Positions 1-7,655 of a DNA stretch of 36,949 nt are shown here, piece after piece. Source of the DNA: Weissella confusa (lineage in GTDB: Bacteria; Bacillota; Bacilli; Lactobacillales; Lactobacillaceae). The number at the start of each line of letters is the position of its first letter. The first letter of the stretch is position 1. Both the position numbers and the translations under genes were made by a program. The DNA lies in assembly GCF_004766315.1 (NCBI RefSeq), contig NZ_PVSN01000054.1:1-36949 (forward strand), written 5' to 3'. The notes under the pieces were generated by a model. The model worked only from the letters and a program-made list of their open reading frames with translations. It made no database searches and was not told the origin of the DNA.

Positions 1-127
1 TATTCAGACGAATACATTGAACAAATGGTTGAGCAAATTAATAGCCGACCTCGAAAGCTTTTCGGCTGGAGATCGGCTAAAGAATATTATTTATCTCAAG
101 TGTTCCGGTTGAATTGACAATTCACCT
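1..127 (+). mobile_element. IS30-family element, right end with transposase C-terminus (partial)
   Basis: The reading frame is open from base 1 to a TGA at 115-117 and encodes 38 residues ending in the motif INSRPRKLFGWRSAKEYY, typical of the C-terminus of IS30-family DDE transposases. The gene begins outside the window. The element's terminal sequence follows the stop (GGTGAATTGTCAATTCAACC read inward on the minus strand). Bases 1-127 are an exact inverted copy of 36823-36949 and the match ends abruptly at base 127/128, which marks the IS/host boundary. The target duplication cannot be seen because the other end of the IS is missing. Confidence 0.9.
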
Positions 128-444
128 CAGTAATAACACCTTCAAATAATTTCCGTTTTTTGCAAAATAATTGCACACAAAAAAGACATACTTAAGTCTA
201 TCACTCTTTAAGGTGAGGTTATGTTAAGACATAATTGCATAAAGTATCATTTTTATAGGTATTTATCACATTCTTTAATGCTTTTTGTCTTTATATTCGG
301 ACTTTAATTGTACTTTTGCCTCTTGTTTCTCATATTTCGGTAATAAATTACAGTAATATTGACCAGATATTACGAACAATTATCAATAACGTTTTTTTAA
401 TTCCGAAAATCTTATAGTTTGTAACGAACTATTAATATTAAATA
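128..444. other. AT-rich intergenic stretch next to the IS end
   Basis: About 317 bases of AT-rich sequence lie between the IS end and the prsA terminator. I see no convincing gene, RNA or repeat. The only item with a ribosome-binding site is a 28-codon frame at 221-307, listed separately with low confidence. Confidence 0.6.
221..307 (+). CDS. Possible tiny hydrophobic peptide (28 aa)
   Basis: An ATG is preceded by AAGGTGAGGTT, a strong Shine-Dalgarno-like run. The frame encodes a basic/aromatic N-terminus (MLRHNCIKYHFYRY) followed by a hydrophobic tail (LMLFVFIFGL) and a TAA. That shape fits a small membrane peptide. There is no clear promoter and the region is very AT-rich, so a chance frame is quite possible. 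I do not recognise it. Confidence 0.2.
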   Translation: MLRHNCIKYHFYRYLSHSLMLFVFIFGL

Positions 445-488
445 CAAAAAAGCCCTTGCAAATCGAAAATGATCTGCAAGAGCTTTTT
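445..488 (-). terminator. Rho-independent terminator of the prsA-like gene
   Basis: On the minus strand, AGCTCTTGCAGATC pairs with GATTTGCAAGGGCT across a short loop and is followed by a run of T. It lies 17 bases past the stop codon of the foldase gene. Confidence 0.85.
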
Positions 489-505
489 ACTATTAACTAT
501 CTTTA

Positions 506-1531
506 TTACTCAGCTGATGAGCTCTCTTCTGATGAAGAAGATTCTGATGATGAGCTTGACTCAGAAGAACTTGATGACTCTGATGAGCTAGCTTCTGAAG
601 ATGAAGACTTTGATGATGACTTGTCAGACTTGTTTGTCTTTTCCATCGCAGCGGCTTGCGTGTACGTTGACAAAACGTTCTTCAAGTCTGAATCCTTGAT
701 GTTAACGTCGGCCTTAGCCAATTCGTTTCCGATCACAGCTTGAACCTTCGTTGAGTCTGACATTTCTTGTTCAACCAAGATGTCAGTCATCTTTGACTTC
801 ATGTCCTTGAATGGCTTCTTTTCATCACGTGAATCCATCTTGATGACGAAGTAACCTGAGTAAGTTGATGACTTAACTGGGTTCTTCGTGTATTCACCCT
901 TCTTCAAACCAAACGCAGCTGTCTTGAAGTCGTCTTCAAGCGTTGTGTTAGTTGAGTCGAAGGCTTCCATCTTTCCACCCTTGTCCTTAGTAGAAGAATC
1001 CGTTGACTTCTCCTTGGCCAAGTCCGCGAACTTCTTACCTTCATCCAATTGCTTGATGATGTCCTTGGCTTCATCTTCTGAAGAAACCAAGATAACTGAT
1101 ACGTTCACGTCAGGTGTGTAGCTGTCGTAAGCCGCCTTCAATTCCTTGTTAGAGAACTTTGAGTTTGACTTAACGGCTTGCTTCTCCAAAGCTTGTAGGC
1201 GCAATGAGTCGCGGAACGTATCTTCCGTCATACCATTGTTAGCCAAAGCTGAGGCGAATTGTGCACCGTATTGCTTCTTAACTGAGTTGAATTGTGAGTT
1301 AACTGACTTCTCAGAAACCTTATCACCGTAGTTCTTTTCCAAAACCTTCTCGATGATCATGTTGGCCAATTGTTGTTGACCAGCACTCGTGTTCTTCAAC
1401 TTCTTGTAATAATCAGCTTGTGAGATGTTACCGTCATTAGTTGTGGCGATTGACTTAGGGCCAACGCCCCAGGCTGCCAATCCCAAAGCTGCCGCAATGA
1501 CAACCAAAATAGCTACTACTTTCTTCCACAT
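506..1531 (-). CDS. prsA: PrsA-like extracellular foldase (parvulin family), 341 aa
   Basis: Probable post-export folding factor at the outer face of the membrane. Residues 1-22 form a membrane segment (KKVVAILVVIAAALGLAAWG). A SurA/PrsA-type helical region follows, then a parvulin-like domain at about 140-240 (ILVSSEDEAKDII, GGKMEAFDS, YFVIKM). Two features are unusual. There is no lipobox cysteine after the N-terminal segment, so it would be a signal-anchored or released protein rather than a lipoprotein. The parvulin HILV motif reads VILV, so its usual His is missing and isomerase activity is doubtful. The last 40 or so residues are an almost pure Ser/Glu tail. The start is supported by AGAGGG 8 bases upstream. 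The gene stands alone with its own terminator. Confidence 0.8.
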   Translation of the reverse strand: MWKKVVAILVVIAAALGLAAWGVGPKSIATTNDGNISQADYYKKLKNTSAGQQQLANMIIEKVLEKNYGDKVSEKSVNSQFNSVKKQYGAQFASALANNGMTEDTFRDSLRLQALEKQAVKSNSKFSNKELKAAYDSYTPDVNVSVILVSSEDEAKDIIKQLDEGKKFADLAKEKSTDSSTKDKGGKMEAFDSTNTTLEDDFKTAAFGLKKGEYTKNPVKSSTYSGYFVIKMDSRDEKKPFKDMKSKMTDILVEQEMSDSTKVQAVIGNELAKADVNIKDSDLKNVLSTYTQAAAMEKTNKSDKSSSKSSSSEASSSESSSSSESSSSSESSSSEESSSAE

Positions 1532-1597
1532 GGAAAAATGCCCTCTTTCAATATTTATATATGTGTTTTAAGTTTACCATACGAAGCTTTAACTTGA

Positions 1598-4066
1598 TTA
1601 AAGCACTTGATAAGTCGCACCCATCGCAAAGCGTCCGTTATCAAGCGTTTGCTGAATATTCATATGTTCCGCAAAGTCCGCATCACGATAACGAAGACGT
1701 GATGTCTTGATGCGCCATGGTAGATCCTTCAAATTATCAACCATTTCTTCGTCAGCCTTCGTTTGTTTATTCAACATGTAACGAACAATCAAGCGAAGCC
1801 ATGAGACGCCTGTCACCTTATCAAGGAAGGCAATATGCGTAAATGGCATTGGTCGAATATCATCAGCCGTGACTTCATGGTCCAATGGCAAGCGATCCGT
1901 CACCAACTGGTACAAGCCAGCCGTATCAAGCGTCATCTCAGGTCGTGGCAATGATTCCCACAATGAATCGGTCATGGCCGATTGATCGAAGAAGATGCCC
2001 CCGTTATCTTGATGACCGACACCAATCACGTGTAATTCAAGCCCGTCATAGAAGTAATTCACGATGGTTTGTTGACCATCACTTAGCATACTACTTGGTA
2101 GGTACTTTTCTTTGGCGATTACTTGAACATTTACACCCATCTTACGTAAGCTCGTAATCAACTTAATACGATTACCTGGCACAAACACACGCGTTGGTTG
2201 TTCAATTTCAATAACGTTCATCACATCAGAAATTTCCAACGGCTCGTAATACTGCTTGTGTGCCAGTTGCGGAATGAATGTTAAGTCAGTCGGATTGTTA
2301 TTCATCAAAACTGTCTTGATACCTTGGCGAGACAATTCATCGGCCACCATCGCCATGGTGTATGATGCTGCGGCACCATCCCCAAGACGAAAGGCCCCCG
2401 TTCCAATCACCAATGTTGAATCATCCCCAAGTCGCTCACTCTCATTCTCTGTTTCAAACGTTGAATAGAATTGTGACACTGACTCTTCGAATTCACCAGC
2501 TGACGGTTCGAACGCCTTATACGTTGGCAGAATACCGTTATACCAACGATAACGTCGCACCGCCTCGTACTTTTCATCCCATAGCTTGGCGACCAAACCA
2601 TCAGACAACCCGTAATACTTGGCTTGTTGCAAGGTATCGGTATCCCATGGATGATCCTTAACGGCGCTTTCCAAATTATTAATGCGCTCTAGTTTATAGA
2701 AGTAAAACGCATTAATCTTAGTCAACTCAGCCAATTCATCAACGGTATAACCGCGACGGATTGCCTCAAGCAAAACTAGAATACGGTTATCGCGTGGGTG
2801 AATCAATTGCTCAATAATTTCATTATCAGTCAACGCATTCATCACAGTTGGTGAGAAATTACGGTTGTTAAAGTGGGCGGCACGAATGGCCTTTTCCAAC
2901 GCCTCTTCAACACTGCGCCCCACACCAATGGTTGCCCCAACTGACTTTTGCACGGTGTCCAAACGATTCTCGGTTTGAATACCGGCTGACTCTAGTTCAC
3001 CAAAGGCAAACACCGGGAAACGAATCACAATGTGGTCCATTGTCGGCTCCAACAAAGCCGTGTGTTCCGCATAAATTGATGGCACGCGCACCTTATCAAG
3101 GGTTTCACCCATCATCAAGCCAGCGATAACCGGCACCAACGGATAACCCGTGGCGGCCACTAGCATGGCAGAGGTACGGTCAAAGTATGGCGTCAAACGT
3201 GTGATGACATACTCTTCTGTCGTCGGATTAACGGCGAAACGCACTTCCAGCAAGCCAACGACGTTAAAGCCGCGTGCAACTGTAAAGGCTGCATTACGCA
3301 ATTGTTGGAACACGGGGTCCGGCAATGTTTGCACCGGCGTAATCGCAATCGAATCAGCCGAGTGAATACCAACCGGATCCATATCCTCAACACCACCAAT
3401 CAACACCGTCGTATCACGCTTATCACGCACAACCACCATGGCAATTTCTTGGTAACCGCGAATACTCTTATCCACGTTAACTTGGTGGGTCAACGAACGG
3501 TTCAACGCCGTTTCGGCTGCCCCTTCCAGTTCTTCCACATCTTCAACTTGGAGACGAATCGTTTGTCCAACTGGCGCCACCGAACGGACCACCACCGGAA
3601 AATCAAACTCACGCGCTGCATCGAACACTTCACTGACATTGCTTGCCAAACGCGTTTGAATGGCTGGCAACTTCAACTTGGTGAGGCGCTCTTGCAGGTA
3701 CTTGGTATTTTGTGTGGCTTGCATCACTGGCAATGTCATCCCCAAAACCTTTGGCGCATTATCACCAAGCAATTCAACAATTTCCGCTGACAAACGAACG
3801 GCTGTTGAGCCACCAACACTCGCGACCATCGCCGTAATGCCTTGTTCAACGATTACCTTAACTAAATTAGGTGCAGTCAACGCGGTTTCAATCACCGTCA
3901 CATCATCGCGTTCAGTCGTAAAGCCAAATGGGTTATCATCGACAATCACGATTTCATGACCACGACGACGAAGCCCCTTCACCACTTGATAGCTTGCAGC
4001 ATCACTTTCAGTTTCACGACCAAAATCATTGGCAGATCCACCGATAATTAAGATTCGTTCACTCAT
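1598..4066 (-). CDS. carB: CarB-like carbamoyl-phosphate synthase large chain, shortened and probably inactive (822 aa)
   Basis: Clearly CarB by descent. The first ATP-grasp unit spans about 1-400, the oligomerisation domain about 415-545 (RRGYTVDELAELTKI, QFYSTFETENES), and the start of the second unit begins near 550 (MNNNPTDLT, YYEPLEISDVMNVIEIEQP). Normal CarB is about 1060 residues. Here the second ATP-grasp domain is collapsed to about 150 poorly matching residues and the C-terminal MGS allosteric domain is absent. In the first unit the glycine loop GGSGGG is replaced by APVGQT (164-169). The positions equivalent to E. coli Gln285, Glu299, Asn301 and Arg303 are Arg276, Arg290, Thr292 and Tyr294. 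Those are the metal and phosphate ligands, so catalysis looks impossible. The frame is fully open. I chose ATG 4066 (GGAGGG 8 bases upstream); it overlaps the carA stop as ATGA, implying coupled translation. A regulatory or structural role is an inference only. Confidence 0.85.
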   Translation of the reverse strand: MSERILIIGGSANDFGRETESDAASYQVVKGLRRRGHEIVIVDDNPFGFTTERDDVTVIETALTAPNLVKVIVEQGITAMVASVGGSTAVRLSAEIVELLGDNAPKVLGMTLPVMQATQNTKYLQERLTKLKLPAIQTRLASNVSEVFDAAREFDFPVVVRSVAPVGQTIRLQVEDVEELEGAAETALNRSLTHQVNVDKSIRGYQEIAMVVVRDKRDTTVLIGGVEDMDPVGIHSADSIAITPVQTLPDPVFQQLRNAAFTVARGFNVVGLLEVRFAVNPTTEEYVITRLTPYFDRTSAMLVAATGYPLVPVIAGLMMGETLDKVRVPSIYAEHTALLEPTMDHIVIRFPVFAFGELESAGIQTENRLDTVQKSVGATIGVGRSVEEALEKAIRAAHFNNRNFSPTVMNALTDNEIIEQLIHPRDNRILVLLEAIRRGYTVDELAELTKINAFYFYKLERINNLESAVKDHPWDTDTLQQAKYYGLSDGLVAKLWDEKYEAVRRYRWYNGILPTYKAFEPSAGEFEESVSQFYSTFETENESERLGDDSTLVIGTGAFRLGDGAAASYTMAMVADELSRQGIKTVLMNNNPTDLTFIPQLAHKQYYEPLEISDVMNVIEIEQPTRVFVPGNRIKLITSLRKMGVNVQVIAKEKYLPSSMLSDGQQTIVNYFYDGLELHVIGVGHQDNGGIFFDQSAMTDSLWESLPRPEMTLDTAGLYQLVTDRLPLDHEVTADDIRPMPFTHIAFLDKVTGVSWLRLIVRYMLNKQTKADEEMVDNLKDLPWRIKTSRLRYRDADFAEHMNIQQTLDNGRFAMGATYQVL

Positions 4067-5148
4067 GATAGCCACCCTCCTCGACGTGCAGTCACCATTT
4101 CCATAAATTCATCAAAGGCCTGCGTTGCCTCAATTGGTCCTGGCGCTGTATCTGGGAAAAATTGCACACTAAATGCTGGGTAATCTCGGTGACGCAATCC
4201 TTGAATAATCCCGTCCGTCATATCGATATGTGTAACAAACATATCAGTGTCACGCACAGAATCTGGATCAACACTGAACCCTTGCCCCTGTGTCGCAAAC
4301 ATAATGCGATTTGTGATTTGCTCACGGATTGGGTGATTCATCCCATGGTGTTCAACTGGCATTTGTTGCAACTTGGCACCATTGGCGAGCGCAAATAATT
4401 CATGGCCCAACCCAATACCAAACATTGGCACACGCTGTCCGAATTGACGAATAATATCAAACGTTTCATCCGGAATTTGACGTGGGTCACCCGGTCCTGA
4501 TGACAACACAATACCATCGGGGTCCAAGTTAGCAACTTCATCCGATGTGGCGTTGTATGGCAACACTGTCACATTGGCATCGAAATCACTTAGCATGCGC
4601 AAAATACCATTTTTCAAACCGAAATCTAGTACCACCACGTTTGCCCCACGGCCTGGGTTAGCATAAGCCTTGGGCGTTGAAACTTGTGGCACCTGGCGCG
4701 TGGTCAAAACCATCGCGCGCAATTGATCGAACGCGTGGTCATCTGGCGCATCAACAATTGAGGCCTTTTGCGTTCCCGTCTTACGCAAATGACGAGCCAA
4801 AGCGCGCGTATCAATTTGTGAAATGCCGGGTACATTGTGACGCTTCAAATAGTCGTGCAAACTCATTGATTGCAAACGATTGGTTGAGATATCGGCAACT
4901 TCACGTACTACCACACCTTTAACCGTTGGCACAATTGATTCATCGGCGCGGTGATTAATACCAGCCGCCCCAATCGTTGGTGAGGTGAACATCACAATCT
5001 GATTGTGATAGATCGGGTTGGTAATAACTTCTTGATACCCCGTCATCCCCGTGTGAAAAACAATTTCCCCAAAATTCGTCGCAGGTGATCCAAACGCTTC
5101 GCCGGCAAAAATCGTGCCATCTTGCAAAATTAAATAACGTTTTGTCAT
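4063..5148 (-). CDS. carA: CarA-like carbamoyl-phosphate synthase small chain with a dead glutaminase site (361 aa)
   Basis: Homologue of the glutamine amidotransferase subunit. The N-terminal CarA domain (MTKRYLILQDGTIFAGEAFG, FHTGMTGYQE) and class I amidotransferase domain (LSSGPGDPRQIP) have the usual length of about 360. The catalytic triad is gone. The nucleophile motif GICLGHQ reads GIGLGHE (Gly246 for Cys, Glu250 for Gln), and the GHPEA motif reads FFPDT (Phe331 for His, Asp333 for Glu). The glutamine-contact motif QNHGF reads QGQGF. It therefore cannot hydrolyse glutamine by the known mechanism. The family N-terminus fixes the start at ATG 5148. The strong AAAGGAGG lies 33 bases further up and better fits a five-codon frame. 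The stop overlaps carB, and pyrR lies just upstream in the same operon. Confidence 0.88.
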   Translation of the reverse strand: MTKRYLILQDGTIFAGEAFGSPATNFGEIVFHTGMTGYQEVITNPIYHNQIVMFTSPTIGAAGINHRADESIVPTVKGVVVREVADISTNRLQSMSLHDYLKRHNVPGISQIDTRALARHLRKTGTQKASIVDAPDDHAFDQLRAMVLTTRQVPQVSTPKAYANPGRGANVVVLDFGLKNGILRMLSDFDANVTVLPYNATSDEVANLDPDGIVLSSGPGDPRQIPDETFDIIRQFGQRVPMFGIGLGHELFALANGAKLQQMPVEHHGMNHPIREQITNRIMFATQGQGFSVDPDSVRDTDMFVTHIDMTDGIIQGLRHRDYPAFSVQFFPDTAPGPIEATQAFDEFMEMVTARRGGWLS

Positions 5149-5158
5149 GACGTCGTGC

Positions 5159-5176
5159 TTACCATGCCTCAAACAT
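5159..5176 (-). promoter_or_regulatory. Strong ribosome-binding site driving a five-codon frame ahead of carA
   Basis: AAAGGAGG is followed after 7 bases by ATG TTT GAG GCA TGG TAA (Met-Phe-Glu-Ala-Trp-stop). The carA ATG comes 10 bases after this stop. The best Shine-Dalgarno in the region therefore serves the mini-frame, not carA, which has only a weak GGTAAG of its own. Re-initiation or a leader-peptide role is possible. A misplaced carA start is less likely because the family N-terminus begins at 5148. Confidence 0.35.
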
Positions 5177-5207
5177 GGCAAGTCCTCCTTTCCGTCCTGC
5201 GTTTTAA

Positions 5208-5853
<646 letters not shown>

Positions 5854-5875
5854 CGAAAACCGCGTCGTTTGGGAC

Positions 5876-6793
5876 TTAGTTTGCGTCAATTTCTGCATAT
5901 GGGTCTAATTGATCCAACATTTCCGTAAAGTACGCTGGTAATGGCGCTTCAAACGTCATTTCTTCACCAGTCGTAGGTTGCGTCAAACCAAGCGTTGCGG
6001 CGTGCAAGTATTGACCGTTACCTGGCAGCGTCTTCTTTGGTCCGTACAATGGATCACCAGCCACTGGGTGACCGATGTAAGCCATGTGCACACGGATTTG
6101 GTGCGTACGTCCCGTCTCAAGCGTCACTTGCAATAGCGTGTAACCAACAAAACGCTTCACGACCTTGAAGTGGGTCACTGCGTCACGACCACCGGCCACA
6201 ACTGCTTGCTTCTTACGGTCAGCAGATGAACGACCCAAAGGTGCCTTGATGGTTCCTTCGTTTTCAATGAATTCACCGTGAACAAGTGCGTAGTATTGAC
6301 GCAAGTTCTTCTTGTCCTTCAATTGCGCTGACAATGCTTCGTGGGCCTTGTCATTCTTGGCAACCATCAACAAACCTGACGTGTCCTTGTCGATACGGTG
6401 CACGATACCAGGACGAACGACCCCGTTAATCGTTGAAAGTGGTGTGTGGAACATCAACGCGTTAACCAACGTGCCTGATTCGTGACCCAACGCCGGGTGC
6501 ACAACCATCCCTTGTGGCTTGTTGACAACCAATAGGTCATCATCCTCATACACGATGTCCAATGGGATATCTTCCGGCTTCAAATCAATCTCAACTGGTT
6601 CAGGAACCGTAAAGGTAATTTCATCCCCTGGCTTCACGCTGTACTTAGCCTTCTTCTCGGCACCATTTACCTTCAATACACCGTCGTTAATCCAGCCTGT
6701 CACTTGGGTACGTGTATAATCTTCAAACGCGTCAGCAACGACCTTATCAAGACGGCCAGTTTGGTCCGTGATTACCAATGTCTCTTCTGTCAT
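5876..6793 (-). CDS. rluD: RluD-family 23S rRNA pseudouridine synthase (305 aa)
   Basis: Converts uridines to pseudouridine in large-subunit rRNA. An S4-like RNA-binding domain occupies about residues 12-75 (DYTRTQVTGWINDGVLKVNG), followed by the catalytic domain with HRIDKDTSGLLMVAKN, whose Asp is the nucleophile, and GRTHQIRVH near 230. The length is normal for the RluD group. The ribosome-binding site is weak (AGAGAA). The gene follows ebsA by 9 bases, so the two form a small operon. Exact target uridines cannot be read from the sequence. Confidence 0.93.
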   Translation of the reverse strand: MTEETLVITDQTGRLDKVVADAFEDYTRTQVTGWINDGVLKVNGAEKKAKYSVKPGDEITFTVPEPVEIDLKPEDIPLDIVYEDDDLLVVNKPQGMVVHPALGHESGTLVNALMFHTPLSTINGVVRPGIVHRIDKDTSGLLMVAKNDKAHEALSAQLKDKKNLRQYYALVHGEFIENEGTIKAPLGRSSADRKKQAVVAGGRDAVTHFKVVKRFVGYTLLQVTLETGRTHQIRVHMAYIGHPVAGDPLYGPKKTLPGNGQYLHAATLGLTQPTTGEEMTFEAPLPAYFTEMLDQLDPYAEIDAN

Positions 6794-6802
6794 AAAAATT
6801 CT

Positions 6803-7171
6803 CTATCCTTCAATCTTCTCTTGTAGAGCTTGCAACATGCGCTGCCCCATCAAAAAGCTGTATTGCTCACCATCATGGCTAAACATAACCGTGTGCTTGT
6901 TAAATTGTACAAATTCCATATCCTTAAAGTGGATCTTCTCGGTGTGCATCCCAATAATGTGTGGGAAACGCAACGCATCATCTTCCAATGTCACACGTCG
7001 ACGTAGAATGGTTGCAGCTGCTACGACGACAAACACGAAGAATGACACATATGTCCAAACGTTAAGTGTTGTCACCTCAAGCCACATAATCATGCCGAAC
7101 AAGGCAATCATTAAAATCCACGTCCACGATACCCAGCCTACTAAACCGGCGGGTTGGTAAAAACCTTTCAT
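6803..7171 (-). CDS. ebsA: EbsA-family small membrane protein (122 aa)
   Basis: Two membrane segments lie near residues 12-32 and 37-56 (WTWILMIALFGMIMWL, VWTYVSFFVFVVVAAATIL), followed by a soluble C-terminal half (FPHIIGMHTEKIHFKDMEFVQF). The layout and the position beside rluD and an RNase H gene match EbsA of lactic acid bacteria, a family named for an enterococcal surface-related locus but without a settled biochemical role. AAAGGAG 7 bases upstream supports the start. The family call rests on pattern and context. Confidence 0.7.
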   Translation of the reverse strand: MKGFYQPAGLVGWVSWTWILMIALFGMIMWLEVTTLNVWTYVSFFVFVVVAAATILRRRVTLEDDALRFPHIIGMHTEKIHFKDMEFVQFNKHTVMFSHDGEQYSFLMGQRMLQALQEKIEG

Positions 7172-7233
7172 GTCTACGCTCCTTTCGGGAGTTCATGCTA
7201 TTTTCTAGTATAATGAAGTTAGAGGTTTTTGTC

Positions 7234-7617
7234 ATGTTAATCAAGTTATATGCTGATGCTGCGACCCAAGGAAATCCTGGTCCAAGCGGTGCCGGCGTTG
7301 TTATCTCCGCCGACGGCAAGCAAACACAACTTCACCACGCACTGGGTGAAATGAGTAATCACGAAGCTGAATTTCGGGCCGCTATTTTTGCCTTTGAGCA
7401 ATTACTACCCATCGCCTCACCTGACGACACAGTCATGTTTTACATCGATTCAAAATTAGTCGCGGATAGTATTGGTAAATCCTATGCCAAGCATTATCCA
7501 GAACTAATCGACACCCTAATGGCGCTAATTGATCGGTACAAGATTGTCTTAACAACTTGGATTCCAGATCGTGAAAATCAAGGCGCTCACAAGCTGGCTT
7601 TGCAAGCCATTCATTAA
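7234..7617 (+). CDS. RNase HI-like protein (127 aa)
   Basis: RNase H fold protein that could cleave RNA in RNA/DNA hybrids. The first three acidic ligands are visible: Asp in LYADAATQGNPG, Glu in NHEAEFRA and Asp in FYIDSKLV. The last position, usually Asp before LA, is His in ENQGAHKLA. Some short Gram-positive members may share that change, so activity is uncertain. I chose ATG 7234 (AGAGG 8 bases upstream) over the longer frame from 7195 because the fold starts at MLIKLYADA. A TATAAT at 7209-7214 is a plausible -10. The gene is divergent from ebsA and convergent with the NhaC gene. Confidence 0.85.
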   Translation: MLIKLYADAATQGNPGPSGAGVVISADGKQTQLHHALGEMSNHEAEFRAAIFAFEQLLPIASPDDTVMFYIDSKLVADSIGKSYAKHYPELIDTLMALIDRYKIVLTTWIPDRENQGAHKLALQAIH

Positions 7618-7621
7618 TAGT

Positions 7622-7652
7622 AAAAGCGCGCACCCTCGGATGCGCGCTTTTT
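7622..7652. terminator. Bidirectional terminator between the RNase H and NhaC genes
   Basis: AAAGCGCGC and GCGCGCTTT form a GC-rich stem over a short loop, with A and T runs on either side, exactly between the convergent stop codons. Confidence 0.9.
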
Positions 7653-7655
7653 GCT

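Noticed and set aside
128-444. Possible origin of replication next to the IS end
   Set aside because: It is AT-rich and has one TTATCACA-like word, but there are no clustered DnaA boxes and no dnaA or rep gene nearby.
456-743. Acidic open frame on the plus strand, rich in Asp, Glu and Ser
   Set aside because: It is the reverse-strand shadow of the Ser/Glu tail of the foldase gene and runs over its terminator.
3302-3790. Long plus-strand frame (162 codons) inside carB
   Set aside because: It is the opposite-strand shadow of carB, with His/Arg/Asn-rich nonsense composition and no ribosome-binding site.
5149-5181. TTG start at 5181 for carA
   Set aside because: It lies only 2 bases after AAAGGAGG, too close, and adds residues that the family does not have; ATG 5148 matches the family N-terminus.
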